Position numbers and translations under genes: made by a program
Source: Pseudomonadota bacterium
Lineage (GTDB): Bacteria; Pseudomonadota; Gammaproteobacteria; Xanthomonadales; Xanthomonadaceae
DNA length: 64,000 nucleotides
Direction of reading: 5' to 3'
Assembly: GCA_021821195.1 (NCBI GenBank)
Contig: JAKACT010000003.1
Location: forward strand, 62,001-126,000
Notes under the pieces: generated by a model
Databases searched by the model: none
What the model was told of the DNA's origin: nothing
Seen by the model: the letters and a program-made list of their open reading frames with translations, nothing else
Shown here: one piece after another, positions 59,198 through 64,000 of the stretch
Position numbering within the stretch: the stretch's first letter is position 1
Layout: each line of letters begins with the position of its first letter

Positions 59198-59884
59198 ATG
59201 AAGCACGTTTCCCTGCTGGCCACCTTGGTTGTCGCCAGCCTGCCGTTGCTGGCCTGCAGCCAGCCGCCGGCGCCGCCCGCGCCGCCCGCCGCCCCTGCTC
59301 CGCCCGCCGCCGACACCGACAAGGGCTTCATCGCCCGCCAGGTGGACAAGGCGCTGGCCGAAGCGCGCAAGGAACTGCACGAGGGCAACCTCAGCATCAA
59401 CGGCGACATCAACATCAGCATCAATGGCAAGCAGTTCGGCAAATCCGACAGTCCGCTGCCGAAGGCCGAAATCAGCCCACGGGGCGAACTATTGGTCGAT
59501 GGCAAGGCGGTGGAGACCAGCGCCGCACAGCGCCAGCAATTGCTCACCTACCGCAACCAGGTGCTGGGCATCGCCGATGCCGGCATGGCGATCGGCTCGC
59601 AGGGCGCAGGCCTGGCCGGCAAGGCGCTGGGCGGCGTGTTCGGGGTGATCTTCGGCGGCGACCAGGCCGAGAAGGAGTTCGAGGCGCGGATGGAGGCGGA
59701 AGGCAAGAAGATCGAAGCCGAGGCGCTGAAGCTGTGCGCCCAGCTGCCGCCGCTGCTGGCCAGCCAGCAGGCGCTGGCCAGCAGCCTGCCCGCGTTCAAG
59801 CCCTACGCAACGATGACCCAGGAAGACATCGACGATTGCGGCAAGGATGCCAAGGGCAAGGGCGTGGCGGTCACCAGCAACTGA
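59198..59884 (+). CDS. DUF2884 (YggN-like) lipoprotein
   Basis: 228 residues from the ATG at 59198 (GGAGC about 7 bases upstream). Signal with lipobox LLAC (cysteine at about residue 20), then a proline-alanine-rich spacer (QPPAPPAPPAAPAPPA). Core shared with the previous gene: SPRGELLVDGK (about 93), LTYRNQVLGIADAGMAIG, and the final KLCAQLPPLLASQQALASSLPAFKPYATM. A glycine-rich segment (about 135-150; GKALGGVFGVIFGGD) is unusual. Confidence 0.88.
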   Translation: MKHVSLLATLVVASLPLLACSQPPAPPAPPAAPAPPAADTDKGFIARQVDKALAEARKELHEGNLSINGDINISINGKQFGKSDSPLPKAEISPRGELLVDGKAVETSAAQRQQLLTYRNQVLGIADAGMAIGSQGAGLAGKALGGVFGVIFGGDQAEKEFEARMEAEGKKIEAEALKLCAQLPPLLASQQALASSLPAFKPYATMTQEDIDDCGKDAKGKGVAVTSN

Positions 59885-59940
59885 GTTCCATCGGGCGCGC
59901 GCCGCATTCGAGCGGCCGCGCCCGCAACTTCCTCCCCCGA

Positions 59941-59982
59941 GGCGTCCCCGTCGCCGCAGCGGCTGCCGGGACGCCGTTTTTT
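59941..59982. terminator. Rho-independent terminator between DUF2884 and aroA
   Basis: GGCGTCCC (59941-59948) and GGGACGCC (59968-59975) form the stem, followed by GTTTTTT (59976-59982). It serves the plus-strand operon; the last bases overlap the aroA stop (59981-59983). Confidence 0.88.
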
Positions 59983-61309
59983 ACCGGCCCTGCCCGCCTG
60001 CGCCGTCCTCCAGTCCGAAGCCCGCCTCGCGCGCCAGCGCATCGAAGCCGGGGAAGGACGTCGCCACGGTCGCAACGTCGTGGATCCGCACTTCGCCAGC
60101 GGCCCGCTGGCCTGCCACCGCGAAGGCCATCGCGATGCGGTGGTCGTCGTGGCTTTCGATCGTGCCGCTGCCCAGCGGGCCGGGATGGAGGGTGGCGCCA
60201 TCCGCGGTTTCCTCCACGCGCAGGCCCAGCGTGCGCAGGCCGGCGGCCATCACCGCGAGGCGGTCGGATTCCTTGACCCGCAGTTCCCCCGCGCCGCGCA
60301 CCACGGTGGGCCCTTCGGCGCAGGCCGCGGCGATGAACAGCGCCGGGAACTCGTCGATCATGTCCGGCACCAGCGCCTCGGGCACCTCGATGCCGCGCAG
60401 CGGCGCATGCCGCACCACCAGGTCGGCCACCGGCTCGCCGCCGTGGATGGCGGCATGTCCTTCGCGGATGTCCGCGCCCATCATCCGCAGCACCTGCAGC
60501 AGGCCGGTCCGGCGCGGGTTCAACCCCACCTGCTGCAGGCGCAATTCGGAACCCGGCACGATGCTGGCCGCAACCAGGAAGAACGCCGCCGAGGAGAAGT
60601 CCGCCGGCACCGCCACATCGGTGGCACGCAGGCGCTGGCCGCCGCGCAGGTGGGCGAAACCGGGCGAAAAGGCGATGTCCACGCCGAACGCCGACAGCAT
60701 CCGTTCCGTGTAGTCGCGGGTGGGGTGCGGCTCGCGCACCACGGTCTCGCCAGCGGCGTACAGCCCGGCCAGCAGCAGCGCCGACTTCACCTGCGCGCTG
60801 GCCACCTCCAGGGTGTGGTCGATGCCGACCAGCGGCTGGCCGCCGTGGATGCGCAGCGGCGGCGTGCCGCCCGCTTCGGTATCGATGCACGCGCCCATGT
60901 TCGCCAGCGGCACGGTCACGCGCCGCATCGGGCGCTTCGACAGCGAGGCATCGCCCACCAGCACGGAATCGAAGCGCTGCGCCGCCAGCAGGCCCGCCAG
61001 CAGGCGCATGCCGGTGCCGGCGTTGCCGCAGTCCAGCGGGCCGTCCGGCGCCTGCAGGCCGTCGATGCCGACGCCGTGGACGATCCGCCGCGACGGCGAT
61101 GGCGTCTCGATGCGCACCCCCAGCCGCGCGAAGATCGCCGCGGTGGCGCGGGTGTCCTCGCCTTCCAGGAAGCCGTCGATGGTGGAGACGCCGTCGGCCA
61201 GCGCCGCGAACATCACCGCCCGGTGCGAGATCGACTTGTCTCCGGGGATCGCCAGCGTTCCGCGCAACGGCGCGCCCGTGCACGCCACCCAATCCTTCGC
61301 CCCACTCAC
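59981..61309 (-). CDS. aroA: 3-phosphoshikimate 1-carboxyvinyltransferase (EPSP synthase)
   Basis: 442 residues from a GTG at 61309, sharing GTGA with the hisC stop; earlier codons lie inside hisC. It joins shikimate-3-phosphate and phosphoenolpyruvate. Substrate-site motifs: GDKSISHR (about 23-30), GNAGTGMR (about 93), SAQVKSALLLAG (about 165), RVKESDRLA (about 337). GDKS and SAQxK are shared with the glyphosate-insensitive class II enzymes, but the residue in GNAGT is glycine, as in sensitive enzymes. Last gene of the serC-pheA-hisC-aroA operon. Confidence 0.95.
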   Translation of the reverse strand: MSGAKDWVACTGAPLRGTLAIPGDKSISHRAVMFAALADGVSTIDGFLEGEDTRATAAIFARLGVRIETPSPSRRIVHGVGIDGLQAPDGPLDCGNAGTGMRLLAGLLAAQRFDSVLVGDASLSKRPMRRVTVPLANMGACIDTEAGGTPPLRIHGGQPLVGIDHTLEVASAQVKSALLLAGLYAAGETVVREPHPTRDYTERMLSAFGVDIAFSPGFAHLRGGQRLRATDVAVPADFSSAAFFLVAASIVPGSELRLQQVGLNPRRTGLLQVLRMMGADIREGHAAIHGGEPVADLVVRHAPLRGIEVPEALVPDMIDEFPALFIAAACAEGPTVVRGAGELRVKESDRLAVMAAGLRTLGLRVEETADGATLHPGPLGSGTIESHDDHRIAMAFAVAGQRAAGEVRIHDVATVATSFPGFDALAREAGFGLEDGAGGQGR

Positions 61310-62418
61310 GCCAGCACCTCGTCCAGCGCGGCCAACAGCCGCGCGTTGTCGTTCTTCGTGCCCACGGTGATGCGCAGGCAATCGCCCAGCCCGTAGCCGC
61401 CCATGGGCCGCAGGATCACCCCGCGCGCCAGCAGCGCCGCCTCCACGCGCGCGGTGCCATCGCCGAACTCGACCAGCAGGAAATTGGTCTGCGAGGGCGA
61501 CACCGCCAGCCCGCGCGTGCGCAGCGCGCCGGCCAGCGCCTGCCGCTGCTCGCGGTTGGCATCCAGCGAGGCGGCAAGATGCGCGGCGTCGGCCAGCGAC
61601 GCCTGCGCCGCCGCCAGCCCTGGCGCATTGACGTTGAAGCTCTCGCGCACCCGTTCCATCACCGCGATGCAGTGCGGATGCGCCAACGCGTAGCCCACCC
61701 GCAGCCCTGCCAGCGCATGCGCCTTGCTGAAGGTGCGGGTGACGATCAGGTTCGGATGCTTCGCCAGCAGCGGCAGCGCGCTGGCGTAATCCGGCGCATC
61801 GACGAATTCCGCGTAGGCCTCGTCAACCACCACCAGCACCTCCGCCGGCACGTCTTTGAGGAAGGCTTCGAACGCCGCGCCGGAATACCAGGTGCCGGTG
61901 GGATTGTTGGGGTTGGCGAGGTACACCAGCCGGGTGCGCGGGGTGATCGCCGCGCGCAGCGCATCGAGATCGTGGCCGCGTGGCATCGCATGGTCGCGCG
62001 GCAAGGCGGGCGCCAGCCGCAGGGTTGCGCCCGCCGCCCGCGCGGCCAGCGCATACACCGCGAAACCGTATTGCGAAGCCACCACCTCGTCGCCCGGCCC
62101 GGCGAACACCTGCGCGAACTGCATCAGCAATTCGTGCGAGCCGTTGCCCAGCACGATGCCGGCGATGTCGACGCCGAGCCTGTCCGCCAGCGCGCGTTTC
62201 AGGTCGCCGCCCAGCGGATCGGGATACACATGCGCGCCGGCCAGCGCGGCGATGGCGGCGCGGACCGCCAGCTGGCTGGCGCCGTGGGGGTTCTCGTTGG
62301 AACCCAGCTCCAGCAGCGGCCGCGGCGCGGCGCGGCGCAGCGCGACGAGATCGTGACCGGGATCGTAGGCGCGCAACCCACGGATGCCGGCGTTGGCAAG
62401 CGAAGCGAAGTCGATCAT
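61306..62418 (-). CDS. hisC: Histidinol-phosphate aminotransferase family, HisC2-like
   Basis: 370 residues. PLP lysine in TRTFSKAHALAGLRVGY (about residue 221), substrate-binding GSNENPHGAS (about 39) and NPNNPTGTW (about 165). It transfers an amino group to imidazole acetol phosphate or, in this context, to an aromatic keto acid. The position between pheA and aroA is that of the second HisC of Pseudomonas and xanthomonads, so a role in aromatic amino acid synthesis is likely. One base separates it from the pheA stop. Confidence 0.92.
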   Translation of the reverse strand: MIDFASLANAGIRGLRAYDPGHDLVALRRAAPRPLLELGSNENPHGASQLAVRAAIAALAGAHVYPDPLGGDLKRALADRLGVDIAGIVLGNGSHELLMQFAQVFAGPGDEVVASQYGFAVYALAARAAGATLRLAPALPRDHAMPRGHDLDALRAAITPRTRLVYLANPNNPTGTWYSGAAFEAFLKDVPAEVLVVVDEAYAEFVDAPDYASALPLLAKHPNLIVTRTFSKAHALAGLRVGYALAHPHCIAVMERVRESFNVNAPGLAAAQASLADAAHLAASLDANREQRQALAGALRTRGLAVSPSQTNFLLVEFGDGTARVEAALLARGVILRPMGGYGLGDCLRITVGTKNDNARLLAALDEVLA

Positions 62419-62419
62419 C

Positions 62420-63682
62420 TCAGAGGATCGCCACCGGATAGGACCCGAGTACGCGCACTTCGTCGCCGGCCGCGTTGATTTCCGCCAGCGCGTCCTTCAG
62501 CGGCGACTCCTCGCAGTGGCCGGCCACGTCGATGAAGAACGCGTACTGCCACTTGTGGCCGTGCTCGGGCCGCGATTCGATCCGGTTCATGCTGATGCCG
62601 CGGCGGGCCAGCGGTTCCAGCACGCCGTACAGCGCGCCAGGGCGGTCGCGGATGAACACCAGCAGCGAGGTGCGGTCGTTGCCCGACGGCGGGAACGCTT
62701 GCCGGCCGATCACGAGGAAGCGGGTGGTGTTGTCGCTGCGGTCCTCGATCGGGCCGGCGATCTTGCGCAGGCCGTACACCACCGCCGCGGACTCGCCGGC
62801 GATGGCTGCCGAATCGTCGGCGTTGCGCGCTCGCCGCGCGCCCTCGGCATTGCTGGAGGTCGGGATCTTCTCCACCCCCGGCAGGTGGGTGCGCAACCAG
62901 CCACCGGCCTGCGCCAGCGCCTGCGGATGGCCGAAGATGCGTTCCACGTCCTCCAGCCGCCCGCTGCGCGAGAGCAGGTACTGGTGCACGCGCAACTCCA
63001 CTTCGCCACAGATGCGCAGCGGCGAGGTCAGGAACAGGTCCAGGGTCACCTGGATGGTGCCCTGTCCGGAGTTTTCCACCGGTACCACCCCGAAGTCCGC
63101 GCTGCCGCTGGCGACCTCCTGGAACACCTCCTCGATGCTGCCCAGCGGCAGGCCGTGCGCGGAATGGCCGAAATGCTTGTAGACCGCCTGCTGGCTGAAG
63201 GTGCCCTCCGGGCCGAGGTAGCCGATCTTCAGCGGCTCCTGCTGGGCCAGGCAGGCCGACATCACTTCCCGGAACAGCCGCACCAGCACGTCATCGGCCA
63301 GCGGGCCGTCGTTGCGGTCCACCACCCGCCGCAGCACCTGCGCCTCGCGCTCGGGACGGTAGTAATCCACCGCGGCCGCCAGCTTGCCCTTGGCCCGGCC
63401 GACCTGATGCGCCCAGTTGGCACGCTCGGCGATCAGCTGCTGGATCCGTAGGTCGATGCCATCGATCTGCGCACGGACCTGGGCCAGGTCGAGTTTGGGC
63501 TCGGCAACAGCCACAGCCTTCTTCGCGCTCTTTTCCGCGGACTTTTCCGCGGACTTTTCCGCGGACTTTTCCGCGGACTTTTCCGCGGACTTTTTCGCGG
63601 GCTTTTTCGCGGGCTTTTCCGCGGCCTTCTGCGCACCCATTTTCGAAGTGGCTTTCGTCGTGGTCGGAGTTTTCTTAGCCAT
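62420..63682 (-). CDS. pheA: Bifunctional chorismate mutase / prephenate dehydratase
   Basis: 420 residues. After a lysine-rich tail (about 1-58) come chorismate mutase (about 62-145; [20 protein letters not shown]), prephenate dehydratase (about 148-330; [25 protein letters not shown]) and an ACT domain (about 340-415; [19 protein letters not shown] for phenylalanine feedback). The tail contains about six SAEK units encoded by 12-bp tandem repeats (63528-63598), followed and preceded by AKKP units, like a histone H1 tail. ATG at 63682 shares 8 bases with the serC stop. Confidence 0.95.
   Translation of the reverse strand: MAKKTPTTTKATSKMGAQKAAEKPAKKPAKKSAEKSAEKSAEKSAEKSAEKSAKKAVAVAEPKLDLAQVRAQIDGIDLRIQQLIAERANWAHQVGRAKGKLAAAVDYYRPEREAQVLRRVVDRNDGPLADDVLVRLFREVMSACLAQQEPLKIGYLGPEGTFSQQAVYKHFGHSAHGLPLGSIEEVFQEVASGSADFGVVPVENSGQGTIQVTLDLFLTSPLRICGEVELRVHQYLLSRSGRLEDVERIFGHPQALAQAGGWLRTHLPGVEKIPTSSNAEGARRARNADDSAAIAGESAAVVYGLRKIAGPIEDRSDNTTRFLVIGRQAFPPSGNDRTSLLVFIRDRPGALYGVLEPLARRGISMNRIESRPEHGHKWQYAFFIDVAGHCEESPLKDALAEINAAGDEVRVLGSYPVAIL
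63528..63598. repeat. 12-bp tandem repeat in the pheA tail
   Basis: GCGGACTTTTCC-type units, about six near-identical copies, each encoding Ser-Ala-Glu-Lys. Changes in copy number leave the frame intact but alter tail length. Confidence 0.9.
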
Positions 63683-64000
63683 GGGCCTGCTGGAACTCCC
63701 GCATGAAATCGACCAGTGCCTGCACGCCGGCTTCCGGCATGGCGTTGTAGAGCGAGGCGCGCATGCCGCCCAGCACGCGGTGGCCCTTCAGTGCCACCAG
63801 CCCGGCCTGCTTCGCCGCATCAAGGAAGAGCTTGTCCAGCGCGGGATCGTGCAGGAAGAACGGCACGTTCATGCGCGAACGCGCGCCCGGCGCCACCTCG
63901 TTGCGGTAATAGCCACCGGAGCCGTCGATGGCGGCGTACAGCAGCGCCGCCTTGCGCGCGCTGCGACGGGCGAACTCGGCCACGCCACCTTCGTCCAGCA
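63675..64000 (-). CDS. serC: Phosphoserine aminotransferase, C-terminal part (cut by window edge)
   Basis: About 107 codons before the right edge. The visible sequence ([77 protein letters not shown]) is the C-terminal domain of SerC, with the [15 protein letters not shown] substrate motif. It converts 3-phosphohydroxypyruvate to phosphoserine. The PLP lysine and start lie beyond base 64000. It leads the operon into pheA. Confidence 0.93.
   Translation of the reverse strand, partial: LDEGGVAEFARRSARKAALLYAAIDGSGGYYRNEVAPGARSRMNVPFFLHDPALDKLFLDAAKQAGLVALKGHRVLGGMRASLYNAMPEAGVQALVDFMREFQQAHG

Overview
The window is GC-rich chromosomal DNA from a gammaproteobacterium, most likely family Xanthomonadaceae (Lysobacteraceae). 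Support for this is a split metH (two overlapping genes) behind a fused ArsR-methyltransferase regulator, an EPS-type MarR regulator heading the polysaccharide cluster, an RpfB-like acyl-CoA ligase, a 1.6-megadalton-class NAD-glutamate dehydrogenase of about 1640 residues, and GTAG-type palindromic repeats. The genus cannot be fixed from the sequence alone. No rRNA, tRNA, CRISPR array, transposase or integrase was found, and no stretch longer than about 300 bases is without a gene.

Region 1 (1-6738) is core: the N-terminal part of a membrane GGDEF protein with a damaged active site, aconitase AcnA, an AbrB-Doc toxin-antitoxin pair, an NTF2-like protein and a FadD/RpfB ligase. Region 2 (6807-12773) is an accessory island of four consecutive toxin-antitoxin (TA) modules: Xre-AbiEii, HipBA, HipBA (tail to tail with the first) and a second Xre-AbiEii. 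Region 3 (12863-34068) is a minus-strand O-antigen/exopolysaccharide cluster, read from a MarR-type EPS regulator through a UDP-HexNAc dehydrogenase, a dTDP-3-acetamido-sugar branch (WxcM-like fusion plus aminotransferase), flippase Wzx, polymerase Wzy, four glycosyltransferases, rmlBAC (no rmlD here), a bacillosamine-like module (4,6-dehydratase, aminotransferase, GNAT, PglC-like phosphoglycosyltransferase) and a UDP-glucuronate epimerase. Its middle (about 23.4-26.5 kb) is visibly AT-richer. A RES-Xre TA pair sits inside the operon, and an AAA/DUF234 ATPase sits between a complete dehydrogenase gene and a truncated second copy of it. Region 4 (34289-35739) is a seventh TA module, AbiEi-AbiEii.

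Region 5 (35767-64000) is mostly core: 5'-nucleotidase, a CHASE-PAS-GGDEF-EAL protein, NAD kinase, NAD-glutamate dehydrogenase, an acyl-CoA dehydrogenase, the methionine-synthase locus, DUF2058, SlyX, UDP-glucose dehydrogenase, two FKBP-type prolyl isomerases, a GntR-regulated ABC exporter with two DUF2884 proteins, and the serC-pheA-hisC-aroA operon cut by the right edge.

The most distinctive signals are: seven TA modules within 32 kb, four of them contiguous; two accessory cassettes each bounded by a partial copy of a neighbouring sugar-nucleotide gene (an 80-bp repeat with one mismatch at 11529/12900, and a gap-free repeat of about 495 bp at 30176/32276); a TA pair translationally interlocked with a polysaccharide operon; and a REP-like palindrome carried in frame inside a UDP-sugar dehydrogenase.
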